NCBI RefSeq assembly: GCF_000757485.1
Contig: NZ_JPYO01000029.1
Span: 62,001 to 126,000, forward strand
Direction of reading: 5' to 3'
From: Achromobacter sp. RTa
Lineage (GTDB): Bacteria; Pseudomonadota; Gammaproteobacteria; Burkholderiales; Burkholderiaceae_B
Length of the DNA stretch: 64,000 bases
Every line of letters starts with the position of its first letter. The stretch's first letter is position 1. Of the stretch, positions 41,112 to 48,936 are shown piece by piece. A program made the translations under genes and the position numbers. A model generated the notes under the pieces. That model saw only the letters and a program-made list of their open reading frames with translations. It searched no databases and was not told the DNA's origin.

Positions 41112-41496
41112 TCTTCTACTCCTTAAATCGCGGGCATCGCCCGAAAGGGAGCTAGTCAAGGAAAGGACTGCGAACAATGAAGCACCCTTGAGGGCGCAAA
41201 ACCGGACGAAAATCGCGATGCTCGAAAAGCCGCTAATTCACTATGGGCGCACCCGCCCAGAAAGTCAACCAGCGTTTCCATTTAGCGCCAGAGCAGACTT
41301 GGAACATGGCACGCATGTCGCTGTGTCTGTCCGAATTCGGAGCAGAACCTCTAATCAAGCCACACTACGAGCATTGCGCGCAAAAAAACCCGCCAGCTTT
41401 CGCGTAACGGGTTTTGCGGGACGGACTTCTTAGGAAATCCGTTATTGCTAATTATGGCGGTGGTTTTCCGCACCGTCAAGGATCATCTTGGTGCGG
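41112..41496. other. Gene-free stretch with a terminator-like hairpin
   Basis: No supported gene. A dyad at about 41384-41415 (aaaacccg ... cgggtttt, enclosing gcg/cgc pairs) has T-rich ends in both directions and probably ends transcription ahead of the cold-shock gene. The remainder holds only short open frames; the cold-shock promoter and leader must also lie here. Confidence 0.5.
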
Positions 41497-41667
41497 CTAG
41501 ACTTCCACCTTCCGCAGGCTCGCTGCAGCTCCTTTTATCCCTGCAGCGACAAAGTCAGCTTGGTCTGCTGTGATCACTACTGTATTGGGATCGTCACTGC
41601 CGCTGTCCTGCTACGTGATATAGATGTTTCCGCCCATGATCGAAACCTCGACTTCGTACATTTTCAT
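41497..41667 (-). pseudogene. Small phage gene interrupted in frame by an amber codon
   Basis: GGAG lies 8 bases before ATG 41667. The frame reads MKMYEVEVSIMGGNIYIT, then TAG (41613-41611), then QDSGSDDPNTVVITADQADF VAAGIKGAAASLRKVEV and a second TAG at 41497. Small phage proteins of the form EVEVSIxGGxIYIxQ...D...V.IT.DQ.D are ones I recall as a family; in them the stop position is a sense codon. The remainder is in frame and undamaged, so this is a fresh nonsense mutation or a readthrough gene (TAG followed by CAG). Confidence 0.65.
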
Positions 41668-41738
41668 TTGTTCGACTCCATGAAATGGCCTCCCGGTCCA
41701 GGACGCTGTTTTTTGCCATGGGATGCGGCGAGGAAGCG

Positions 41739-42329
41739 CTACGGGATAAACCCCCCGCCGCGCAGCAGCATTTCTGCAGCGGCATGCGCCGCTTGCTCGA
41801 TACCGTAGATCGGTTCCGCACCCTTCTTCTCTCGTGCGCCGCGCAGCCATTCGTTGGCCTTAGCGCTAGCCCTTTCCACGCTTCGAACGTTGCAAGCGTA
41901 CTCGTCAGCGATCGCTTGCAAGGTGCGTACACTGCCTCTGTCGTAGTACCGACGTACAAGAGCGTGCAGGAGCGCGCTATGTGCGGTACGCATCGAAAGA
42001 TGCGCGCCCAGCGCTACCGCGATCCTTTGCAAAGCGCCCACCCAGCCCGGATGGTCACCCTCGGACTGGCAATGCTTGCAACAAACTTTGCGTTGTCCAT
42101 AGCGCGCCCAAAGCACAGCCAAGTGCAATGGCTCCAAGCCGCGCTCCAGGAACTGGCGGACCTGGGCGATTTCGGCGCATCCATCGACGCCCGCAAGGGG
42201 TCCCGGCTCGCCCAAGCGCATGTCTGCCGCACGGGCCACAGCCGGCCGGTTCAGGGTATGCCGTTCTTCGCTGAATGCGTAGGCCAAGGCCACGGCGAGC
42301 CGCGGAAACGGCGCATTGCGTTCGGTCAT
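41739..42329 (-). CDS. Phage regulatory protein candidate with C-terminal HTH, 196 aa
   Basis: ATG overlaps the upstream stop as ATGA. Features: VCCKHCQ (possible zinc ligands) near residue 85 and, near 140, a helix-turn-helix-like segment LQAIADEYACNVRSVERASA. Its position after replication genes and before late genes is where late antiterminators (Q) lie in lambdoid phages; a role in late transcription is plausible but inferred. Confidence 0.65.
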   Translation of the reverse strand: MTERNAPFPRLAVALAYAFSEERHTLNRPAVARAADMRLGEPGPLAGVDGCAEIAQVRQFLERGLEPLHLAVLWARYGQRKVCCKHCQSEGDHPGWVGALQRIAVALGAHLSMRTAHSALLHALVRRYYDRGSVRTLQAIADEYACNVRSVERASAKANEWLRGAREKKGAEPIYGIEQAAHAAAEMLLRGGGFIP

Positions 42330-42697
42330 GCTTCCTCCGGCATCGCGTAGACGGGATACAAGGGCGCCGGTTCATTGCTGCCACCCGCTATGCGCAGCCA
42401 GGTGTTCAGCTGCTCGCGCGCGTCAGCATCGTGGCGCGGGTGCCCGGCCCACAACAGCATCCATTGGCCGCGCTCGGACTCGCTCAGCGTCATCAGGTGT
42501 TTGGCCAGCAGACGGTCAAGGGTGGCGCGGTCCGCAAGCGCCACGCCCCCACGGCAACGCCAGCAGCGGCACGGTGCATACGTCATGCCTGTGTCATAGA
42601 TCGGGTCCGCGATTTGATGCGTTCGCGCGATGATCGCGCCGGCTGCCTCCTCAACAGGGAGCTCCAGCCAAGTTTCGGGGTCGTTGTGATCGAGCAT
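42326..42697 (-). CDS. Small phage protein with CxC..C motif, 123 aa
   Basis: GAGG lies 8 bases before ATG 42697 (MLDHNDPETWLELPVEEAAG). TYAPCRCWRCRGG suggests a small zinc site. Coupled to the next gene by ATGA, with which it probably acts. Unrecognised. Confidence 0.68.
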   Translation of the reverse strand: MLDHNDPETWLELPVEEAAGAIIARTHQIADPIYDTGMTYAPCRCWRCRGGVALADRATLDRLLAKHLMTLSESERGQWMLLWAGHPRHDADAREQLNTWLRIAGGSNEPAPLYPVYAMPEEA

Positions 42698-42921
42698 GAT
42701 CAAGTCCTCAAACGATTCCAGGGTTGTAGGGAGGGACGCGCAGCAAGCGCGCCACAAGCTCAACCGCAGAGCCGTCGTGAACAGTGCTCTCGGTGAAGCG
42801 CAACGTCCTCCGGCAAGCGGGGACGATGTATTGCGGCAGGCAATCGCCATCAGGCGAATACCCGCAGATTTTTCAGGGCCGGATTGACCGCAGTAGCATG
42901 AAGGCCCGACCAGGAGATGCT

Positions 42922-43188
42922 ATGGAAAAAGCAAAATGGGACTTCCAGATAGAACGCCCTTTCCAGGATGACGGGCACTGGCGCATTGGCTACACGTTGA
43001 TTCCGGGCACAGATGGAACTGCCGGCGAACGCATCGCCATCGAGGAGCGCTACCCTTCCGCACAAATCGCTATCGACGAAGCGACTCGCCTTGCGCAGAT
43101 CCATGTCGCGGATCTGAACGGGGATACCGCGGCGTTTGAAAAGCCGAGTGACGAAGAGGTGCCGTTCGGCAAGCATTCTCGTTTCTAG
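42922..43188 (+). CDS. Small hypothetical protein on the opposite strand, 88 aa
   Basis: AGGAG lies 6 bases before ATG 42922. MEKAKWDFQIERPFQDDGHW and ERIAIEERYPSAQIAIDEAT look like a small alpha/beta protein. It is inserted against the direction of the leftward operon, like a moron gene. Unrecognised. Confidence 0.65.
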   Translation: MEKAKWDFQIERPFQDDGHWRIGYTLIPGTDGTAGERIAIEERYPSAQIAIDEATRLAQIHVADLNGDTAAFEKPSDEEVPFGKHSRF

Positions 43189-43220
43189 ATTGACGACCGT
43201 CCGATATGGCAGAACAGTCA

Positions 43221-44948
43221 TCACGCCGATCCCCGGTTTTGCAGCGAGTAGATGGGCGCCCGCGTGAAATGCGCATAATCGCGGTACTGACCTGTCACCC
43301 GGTCATACTGCAGTTCCACCATACCCACGCGACCGACGAACTTCTTGCGGATTTTCTGAATATGGATCTCCACCGGCTTGTTCTCGTCCTTGACGTGCCG
43401 GTACACAGTGATGCAGTTGTCGGCCTTGTTGCGCCAATGCGCGGAACCTGACACGTCGTATGGCGTGGGGATCGGGTAGTCGCCCGAATCCTTGTCCTTG
43501 TAGAGCTTCGCCGGGTGCGCCACGACCCATGTGTGCACGCCGTGCGCCCAGCAGAACTTGCGGATTTTGGACAAAGCTAGGGAGATATAGTCCGTCTCCG
43601 TCTGTCCGGCGGTCCGCCCGTGTTCGATCTCGTTCCACGGGTCCATGATCAACCCGCGGATGCCCTTGCGGGTCACCAACCGGCTAGCCTGTTCCAGCAG
43701 CGCATCAAGGCTGGGCGACTCCGGCATCATGAAAGTGAAGTGGTCGGCCAAGAAATCCATTGCCCTGTCCAACTCCGCCACGTCCATACGGTCGTTCGGC
43801 CCCGCCGCAAACGGCTTGCCGATGAACTTCTCCATCAGCTTCTCGCTGTGATAGTCCGCAGGGAAGTTCTCGGGCGAGAACATTCCGAAATTCCAACCAT
43901 GCTGCTGCGCAAGATGGACAGCCAGGGCATCCAGCCATTCGGATTTGCCATGGCCGGGGATGCCGGTCACCAGGGTCCACTCCCCTTCCAGCACCGTATA
44001 GTGCCCGTCCATGCCGGGCCAGCCGGTCGACACACCGCGCCTGACCTCACCCTCGTAGCGGCGCAGAATTTCCGAGCGGAAGTCCGTCACGGAGTACGTT
44101 CCCTCGATCGGCACCGGCTGTGCGTCTTCAATACACTTCTGCAAGGCTTCGGGGCCAAGCTTGATCAGCACGTCGTTTGCGTCTTTGCAGCCTTCTGGCC
44201 AGGTCACGATCAGGCACTTATCGCGACCGAGGCGGCGAACCAACTCTTCCTGAAGGCGCCGGCCCGGCGCGTCGTCGTCCACAGCGATGATGTGTTCGCG
44301 GACGCTGGCCAACTGCTCGCAATCCAGGAAATCGAATTTGCTGTCGTAGTTCTTCGTGTCCGGCGTGGGCGCGCCATCGGGCACCGAGACGCAGTTTTTG
44401 AAACCGCCCTCCTCCACCGACAACTTGTCCATCTCGCCTTCGACCCAGATCAGGACTGCATCCACATCGTTCAAGCCGTACAGCACGCGCTGCGCCCCCG
44501 AGGCCAGACGGAACAGTTTGTCGCCGGTGCGGTACTTGACGTTGATCACCTCGTCGCCGTCCAAGTACGGGAACATCACGCAGGTGCGTTCCTCTTCGAC
44601 CTGTGGGAAGTACTGTGAGCCGTAGCCGATGCAATTGCGCAGCAGCGTGCCCTGGCTGATCCCGCGCCCGGCGAAGTAGTCCACGACGGCCTGGGGCAGA
44701 TCGGTGCGGTTCAGCACGTAGTCCGGCCTGCGGTAGATCTTCGGAGCCTCGGGCCGGCGCTCTTCGCCGTGGCCCAGCGACCCGCCCCAACCACAGTGGT
44801 GGCAGTTCCACAGGCCCTTCTCGGTGTTGACCGACAGGCACGGATAGTTTTTCTTCCGGCGACTGGGCGAGCATTTCGGGCACGTGGTCTTGACCTCCAC
44901 GCCCGTGCGGCCCCGCAGGTCGATCCCGAAGTCATCGAAGGTCTTCAC
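43221..44948 (-). CDS. Replicative primase-helicase, T7 gp4-like, 575 aa
   Basis: N-terminal zinc finger (C23, C26, C49, C52), Toprim primase core (LIWVEGEMDKLS with catalytic Glu; IIAVDDDAPGRR) and a DnaB/RecA-type helicase domain with Walker A TGIPGHGKSE and LIMDPWNEIE as Walker B. It would prime and unwind phage DNA at the fork. It overlaps the initiator gene by ATGA, so initiator and primase-helicase replace lambda O and P. Confidence 0.93.
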   Translation of the reverse strand: MKTFDDFGIDLRGRTGVEVKTTCPKCSPSRRKKNYPCLSVNTEKGLWNCHHCGWGGSLGHGEERRPEAPKIYRRPDYVLNRTDLPQAVVDYFAGRGISQGTLLRNCIGYGSQYFPQVEEERTCVMFPYLDGDEVINVKYRTGDKLFRLASGAQRVLYGLNDVDAVLIWVEGEMDKLSVEEGGFKNCVSVPDGAPTPDTKNYDSKFDFLDCEQLASVREHIIAVDDDAPGRRLQEELVRRLGRDKCLIVTWPEGCKDANDVLIKLGPEALQKCIEDAQPVPIEGTYSVTDFRSEILRRYEGEVRRGVSTGWPGMDGHYTVLEGEWTLVTGIPGHGKSEWLDALAVHLAQQHGWNFGMFSPENFPADYHSEKLMEKFIGKPFAAGPNDRMDVAELDRAMDFLADHFTFMMPESPSLDALLEQASRLVTRKGIRGLIMDPWNEIEHGRTAGQTETDYISLALSKIRKFCWAHGVHTWVVAHPAKLYKDKDSGDYPIPTPYDVSGSAHWRNKADNCITVYRHVKDENKPVEIHIQKIRKKFVGRVGMVELQYDRVTGQYRDYAHFTRAPIYSLQNRGSA

Positions 44949-45907
44949 AGCACCACCTCCGGACGGCCATCAGCGCCGAAAATTCGGCCATTGAGCCGAT
45001 AGCGACCATTGCCCAGATCGACGCGCCCATCCTCGGGCATCACGACGTTGCTCAGCTGCCCCGCGTACTGCGCGAAGTTCGTCGCGTTGAACAAGGTCGC
45101 AGGCCGCAGGTACTTCCCCCAACGCGGATTTCCGAACCACTCGGCGCGCTTGGCGTCGATCACCGCGCGAATTTCCTCCGCGGTGTAGCCCTCGCCGAGT
45201 CTGCCGCGCACGAGGCGGAGGTTGGACTCTACGGGCTTAAACGCCGATCCAGTCACCTCGTTGAGATGGGCGATGATGGTCTTGGCGGCGTCGCTTTCGG
45301 CTTCGGGATGAGCCGCCGAGTCGGGCTTGCCCGACAAGGGTTTTTCTTTCTTTTGTATAGTTTCCTTTTGTGGTTCCCGAATCGGTAACCCCTGCGTGAC
45401 CGAATCGGTAACCCTTACCGAATCAGTAACCCCAGTGACCAAATCAGTAACCCCAGTAGTGGTTACCGAATCAGTAACTTGGGTTGCCGTTTCGGTAACC
45501 CCATCAAGGGGTTGCTGTTCCGGTAACCCCCGTTGCTCTTTCGGTAACCCCTCCGCAACCGAATCCGTAACGGTTTGAGCAGCGCCCCCAAGCGTCCATT
45601 GTTTGTAGCGCTTGTTGAGGGACAGCGAGTTGCTGAATGTGCCGGCCGTCCGGCGTAGGACGCCTGCGGCAATGAGGTCGTTTACAGCACGGCTGACGTG
45701 GGGCTTGGCGATGCCAGTCATAGATGAGAGTTGTCCCAGGCTGATGTCGTCAGCCTTCTTTCCATACCCATAGGTTTTGCGAACCACGGCCATCACAACG
45801 GCCCACTGGCGCGCTGAAAGGCCGGCACGGCACAAGCCCTCAAGGAGCTCGTTTGCGATGCGCGTATGGCCGTCCTCGACCTGCGGCGACGTGTTGTCGT
45901 GTGTCAA
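44945..45907 (-). CDS. Phage replication initiator, O-like, 320 aa, with origin inside the gene
   Basis: Start inferred at TTG 45907 (THDNTSPQVEDGHTRIANEL), 11 bases after the upstream stop with GAGG upstream; no ATG fits. N-terminal winged-helix domain (GLSARQWAVVMAVVRKTYGY, ISLGQLSSMTGIAKPHVSRA) as in lambda O / phage rep O family. Residues about 105-180 are a Thr/Asp/Val-rich linker coded by the iterons. The C-terminal domain (AKTIIAHLNEVTGSAFKPVE, WFGNPRWGKYLRPATLF) is the conserved phage C-terminal domain. Confidence 0.88.
   Translation of the reverse strand: MTHDNTSPQVEDGHTRIANELLEGLCRAGLSARQWAVVMAVVRKTYGYGKKADDISLGQLSSMTGIAKPHVSRAVNDLIAAGVLRRTAGTFSNSLSLNKRYKQWTLGGAAQTVTDSVAEGLPKEQRGLPEQQPLDGVTETATQVTDSVTTTGVTDLVTGVTDSVRVTDSVTQGLPIREPQKETIQKKEKPLSGKPDSAAHPEAESDAAKTIIAHLNEVTGSAFKPVESNLRLVRGRLGEGYTAEEIRAVIDAKRAEWFGNPRWGKYLRPATLFNATNFAQYAGQLSNVVMPEDGRVDLGNGRYRLNGRIFGADGRPEVVL
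45338..45573. other. Phage replication origin: nine iterons plus AT-rich segment
   Basis: Nine copies of a unit close to ccgaatcggtaaccc, with gtaac at 45385, 45408, 45426, 45447, 45474, 45495, 45523, 45543 and 45567 (spacing 18-28). On the left is a T-rich run (45338-45373, gtttttctttcttttgtata). Iterons beside an AT-rich unwinding element inside the initiator gene is the lambda ori design. Confidence 0.88.
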
Positions 45908-45917
45908 TGTGTGCGCC

Positions 45918-46247
45918 TCAGAACGGCAATCCGTCGTCGGGTATCCACACAACGCGGAAGCAGCCTGCGGACGCGGGCAGCGCCCGTAGTGCCAGGGCAG
46001 CGGCCTCACGTACTCGGTCGGCGGGCAGTTCTGCGAACTCCGGCCCATCACCGATCAGTTGGCGGATGGGATCGTGCGTGATCTGAACGCCGAACAAGGC
46101 CGACAGCGGCACATCGAGCGCGTCGGGGCCTGAGCCGCTGACGATCCTGGGCGGCTGGTCGGGCTGGTGCTGCACCAGGGAAATTTCCCGTTCCGTGCCA
46201 CGTGCGTCCGTGTAGCGCAGCAAAGGCACGATCATGCGAGGGGCCAT
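45918..46247 (-). CDS. Hypothetical early protein upstream of the initiator, 109 aa
   Basis: Start ATG 46247 (MAPRMIVPLLRYTDARGTER) rather than 46334, which lacks a site. Contents: beta-rich N-terminus and EFAELPADRVREAAALALRA. It precedes the replication initiator by 10 bases in the leftward early operon. Unrecognised. Confidence 0.65.
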   Translation of the reverse strand: MAPRMIVPLLRYTDARGTEREISLVQHQPDQPPRIVSGSGPDALDVPLSALFGVQITHDPIRQLIGDGPEFAELPADRVREAAALALRALPASAGCFRVVWIPDDGLPF

Positions 46248-46346
46248 AGAACCTCCATCACTCCACAAAGAAGGCACTTCGGCAGGATGGGTGGAGGAGT
46301 CCATCTCTTCGGGAGCTACCCTAGCCGTGTGCACACCGTTATCCGC

Positions 46347-46547
46347 CTACGGCCTGAGCCGGTGGCGGCGTTGAAAGTTGACCCGGGTGCGTTCTTCGCG
46401 CTCCAGACCTCGATCGAAATCGGCAATCCACTTGCGCATGCCGCGCCGGCGCCACAGAAGCCAGAGGCCCACGCAGCAACCGACGATCAGCATCAGCAGC
46501 CACGTGAACGCGGCCATTAGGATCAAGATGGAAACTGCCGTGTTCAT
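46347..46547 (-). CDS. Small inner-membrane protein, 66 aa
   Basis: ATG 46547 begins MNTAVSILILMAAFTWLLML IVGCCVGLWLLWRRRGMRKW: one long N-terminal membrane segment, then a basic cytoplasmic tail (RGLEREERTRVNFQRRHRLR). AGGA lies upstream. Unknown role in the early operon; superinfection exclusion is possible but not shown. Confidence 0.65.
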   Translation of the reverse strand: MNTAVSILILMAAFTWLLMLIVGCCVGLWLLWRRRGMRKWIADFDRGLEREERTRVNFQRRHRLRP

Positions 46548-46716
46548 GGCTACACGTCCTCCGGGCCGATGCGGACGGCACCCGGTGCCGGCGGCGTGGT
46601 GGTGACGCCGGGGATGTGCACTTCGGCCACATCCTCCGACTCGATATGGGCGGTCGAGTCCACTTGTGACAGAATGTTGGCTCCTACACCCCCAACCTGC
46701 TCACAAGGGACTGACC

Positions 46717-46818
46717 ATGGAAAAGAGAAATCAGGCACCCCCGCGGCGCAATCCGACGCCGCAGCCTCAACCTCAAAGGATGCGGAATGACTACCAAGCA
46801 GGCCATAACGACCGTTGA
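46717..46818 (+). CDS. Very small basic Pro/Gln-rich peptide, 33 aa
   Basis: AGGG lies 7 bases before ATG 46717. The peptide MEKRNQAPPRRNPTPQPQPQ continues RMRNDYQAGHNDR and overlaps the start of the next gene in another frame, suggesting coupling. Confidence 0.4.
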   Translation: MEKRNQAPPRRNPTPQPQPQRMRNDYQAGHNDR

Positions 46819-47278
46819 AAGGAACCACGCCGAGGCGGTCCTTGATGTCCTCTACGGCGTGACGTTCAACGACATGAACGAGCGCTTTTATCGGCGAATC
46901 GATAGTGTCTTTTCGTTGATCAACATGGTCGGCGGCTCGGCAGCAGTGGCGGCGGTCGCAGGCGGCCGGGGGGTGATTGCCGGAGTAATCGGCGGCGTAA
47001 TCGCTGCCGCGGCATACCTCGAGCGAGAGATCCGACCCGCGCAAAAGGCTGTCCGTTGCGCTGTCCAACGAGAGAAATTCGGTGACTTGGCCGCGCGGGC
47101 CCCTGAGATGACTTTGGCCGAGATCGACCGCGAATTGCGGCGCCTTCAGGCGAATGGCCCTGACACGATCACCGCGCTGGCTATCCCAGCCCACAATGCC
47201 AATCTGCGCACGAACGGATTTGACGATTGGGTGGTCGACGTTCCATTCCTTGGCCGATTGGCCTGCTGGATTGCCTAA
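46787..47278 (+). CDS. Phage membrane protein, 163 aa
   Basis: ATG 46787 has AGG upstream. RFYRRIDSVFSLINMVGGSA, AGGRGVIAGVIGGVIAAAAY (membrane helices) and ARAPEMTLAEIDRELRRLQA with ALAIPAHNANLRTNGFDD are like a family of small membrane proteins I recall from Burkholderiales and Pseudomonas prophages. It runs rightward, against the leftward early operon, between cro and replication genes. Function unknown. Confidence 0.72.
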   Translation: MTTKQAITTVERNHAEAVLDVLYGVTFNDMNERFYRRIDSVFSLINMVGGSAAVAAVAGGRGVIAGVIGGVIAAAAYLEREIRPAQKAVRCAVQREKFGDLAARAPEMTLAEIDRELRRLQANGPDTITALAIPAHNANLRTNGFDDWVVDVPFLGRLACWIA

Positions 47279-47406
47279 CGTACGGCGCACGCGCCTCCCG
47301 AACGGGCGGCATACTCGATGTCGAGGTGCGAGCAACACGCCGACCTCTTCCGCACGGCCGATAAGCGTGGCATCGACGCTAAACATGCGGGCGCCCCCCC
47401 CCGGGA

Positions 47407-47616
47407 TCACGATGTTTGATCCCGAAGCATGGACAGCAGTGCCACGCCCGTCGCATATGAGGGCATCCAAGGTCTATCGCTAGGCTTGGCGGCATCCGAT
47501 ATGCACGCGCGAGACACGCCGAGTTTTCGGGCTATCTCTGCCTGCCGAACTCCTGCGGCGAGGATTGCACGCAGTACGGGGCGCATGTCGCTCTCGGGGG
47601 TCAAATTTCTTTCCAT
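47407..47616 (-). CDS. Cro-like repressor, 69 aa
   Basis: Start ATG 47616 (MERNLTPESDMRPVLRAILA). Helix-turn-helix AEIARKLGVSRACISDAAK, then a short C-terminus. Divergent from the repressor at 47687, with the operator between them. It should shut off the repressor promoter and start the lytic choice. A possible leftward promoter (TTGCAT, 18 bp, TAACAT) ends 5 bases from the ATG, so its mRNA may be nearly leaderless. Confidence 0.82.
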   Translation of the reverse strand: MERNLTPESDMRPVLRAILAAGVRQAEIARKLGVSRACISDAAKPSDRPWMPSYATGVALLSMLRDQTS

Positions 47617-47623
47617 GCGCAAT

Positions 47624-47674
47624 GTTAGACGTATCTTGCACTAAAATGCAAGCCGCATCTTACATTTGTTAGGA
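47624..47674. promoter_or_regulatory. cro/repressor operator region
   Basis: Half-sites GTTAGAC and ATCTTGC flank GT at 47624-47639. ATCTTAC (47657-47663) and GTTAGGA (47668-47674) form another dyad, and a perfect inverted repeat cttgca-N6-tgcaag lies at 47635-47652. The same dyad (as its complement) recurs at 50257-50272. Confidence 0.72.
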
Positions 47675-47686
47675 TAAATTGACGCC

Positions 47687-48094
47687 ATGACCACTCTCCC
47701 CGATCGCATTAACTTCCTGCTCTCCGAGAATCACTGGAGCGCCGCTGAGCTAGCCAGACAGGCTGGCGTAAGTCGCGCGGCCGTCTCCGATTGGCGAAAT
47801 GGCAGCGTCAAGACGTTGACAGCGGAAGTCGCGTCCAGATTGGCCGCTGCTTGCAATGTGGACGCGATTTGGGTGGCAACCGGCCGCGGCGAGCCGCGCC
47901 AAGGTGATCTGGATCAAAGAGATGCAGGCGCTCGGACGTCAGGAGAGTGGCCGTTTCAAGCGATCGACCCTGCGCGGTACGCCCAGTTGCCAGACGCCGT
48001 CAAAAGAATGATTGAGGGACGCGCCCTCGCATTAATTGACGAGTGGGAGGCATCTGCACGCGTGAGCACGGCCAAAAAGCCGAAGGCTGCTTGA
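47687..48094 (+). CDS. Short phage repressor (CI-like), 135 aa
   Basis: N-terminal XRE helix-turn-helix (LARQAGVSRAAVSDWRNGSV, then ASRLAAACNVDAIWVATGRG). The C-terminus is short and helical (AQLPDAVKRMIEGRALALID) with no S24 peptidase motif, so RecA-dependent self-cleavage is not expected. Release may rely on the antirepressor and metallopeptidase at 50651-52305. Divergent from cro. Confidence 0.85.
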   Translation: MTTLPDRINFLLSENHWSAAELARQAGVSRAAVSDWRNGSVKTLTAEVASRLAAACNVDAIWVATGRGEPRQGDLDQRDAGARTSGEWPFQAIDPARYAQLPDAVKRMIEGRALALIDEWEASARVSTAKKPKAA

Positions 48095-48195
48095 TCGGGT
48101 TTTTGTTGCCAGCACCTAACCCGACGGGTCTATGCCGAAACGCCCATCGGCCTGGTGCTGGCTCCTATTCCTTGGGCGGCGCATAGGACAGCGCA

Positions 48196-48936
48196 ATGAA
48201 GAGTCAAGCTTGGGCCAATGATAGCTGTGAGCAAGTCCAGTCTTACTACACGGTGTATCCGGTGCCAACTGCTGCGGCATTGTGGTGCGGCATTCCTGCC
48301 GGCGAAGTGCAGGAACATCTACAAATTGCAGAACAGGTCCATCGCGCAGTCTTCAGACACCCCTACATTCCTTGTCTCGAGCCGAGGTGCCGAGCGATCC
48401 ACGAAGCTATTGAACAAGGCATTCTGTTGGTAAGCAGGGAAAGCGGCAAAGCCTTCGACGGCTCAACGCAGCACGTTGCCCCAGAACGTCGCCATGTCTC
48501 CCGCAATGACTTGAAGGAATGGATTTCGCGAGAATTCCCAGCCGACAAGCCAAAGTTCTTGTTTGATGAAATCGAGCGCACGACTCATACGGCTATCAAC
48601 GCGGACAGCTTTAGGGCGCTGCAGGCCGAACGTGATGCACTGAAGGCACGGATTGAAAAAGCTGAAACAGCGTGGAAGGAACAGGCCGCACCTGCGATCA
48701 AGGAGCTAGAAGCCTTGAAAAAGAACACCTCCCAATTGGCGACAACCGAGAGGAATACTCTACTCATCATCATCGCCGCACTCTGCAAGTATTCTGAAAT
48801 CGACCTCAACGAACGAGGCGCGACCACCAATGTCGCGCAACGGACAGACGATATCGGAGCACCAGTTTCGGATGACACGGTGCGAAAGGTCTTAGGTCAG
48901 ATCCCAGATGCCTTAGCGACTAGGAAGAGAGCATGA
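48196..48936 (+). CDS. Lysogeny-region protein 1 with shared C-terminal module, 246 aa
   Basis: Function unknown. N-terminal part: WCGIPAGEVQEHLQIAEQVH ... SRNDLKEWISREFPADKPKF. A coiled coil (FRALQAERDALKARIEKAET) leads to a C-terminal module ATTERNTLLIIIAALCKYSE ... VSDDTVRKVLGQIPDAL. The same module ends the next gene. The start at 48196 follows the repressor by about 100 bases; the stop overlaps the next ATG as ATGA. Probably expressed with the repressor in the lysogen, a spot typical of superinfection immunity or exclusion genes. Confidence 0.82.
   Translation: MKSQAWANDSCEQVQSYYTVYPVPTAAALWCGIPAGEVQEHLQIAEQVHRAVFRHPYIPCLEPRCRAIHEAIEQGILLVSRESGKAFDGSTQHVAPERRHVSRNDLKEWISREFPADKPKFLFDEIERTTHTAINADSFRALQAERDALKARIEKAETAWKEQAAPAIKELEALKKNTSQLATTERNTLLIIIAALCKYSEIDLNERGATTNVAQRTDDIGAPVSDDTVRKVLGQIPDALATRKRA

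Noticed and set aside
46347-47278. Treating the small membrane proteins as known superinfection exclusion proteins
   Set aside because: Membrane topology and position alone do not identify a function; left as unknown.
46550-47470. 306-codon minus-strand frame
   Set aside because: It is the complement shadow of the phage membrane protein gene at 46787-47278, has no ribosome site and poor protein character. A 26-residue tail portion from GTG 46630 looked possible, but its site spacing is only 2 bases.
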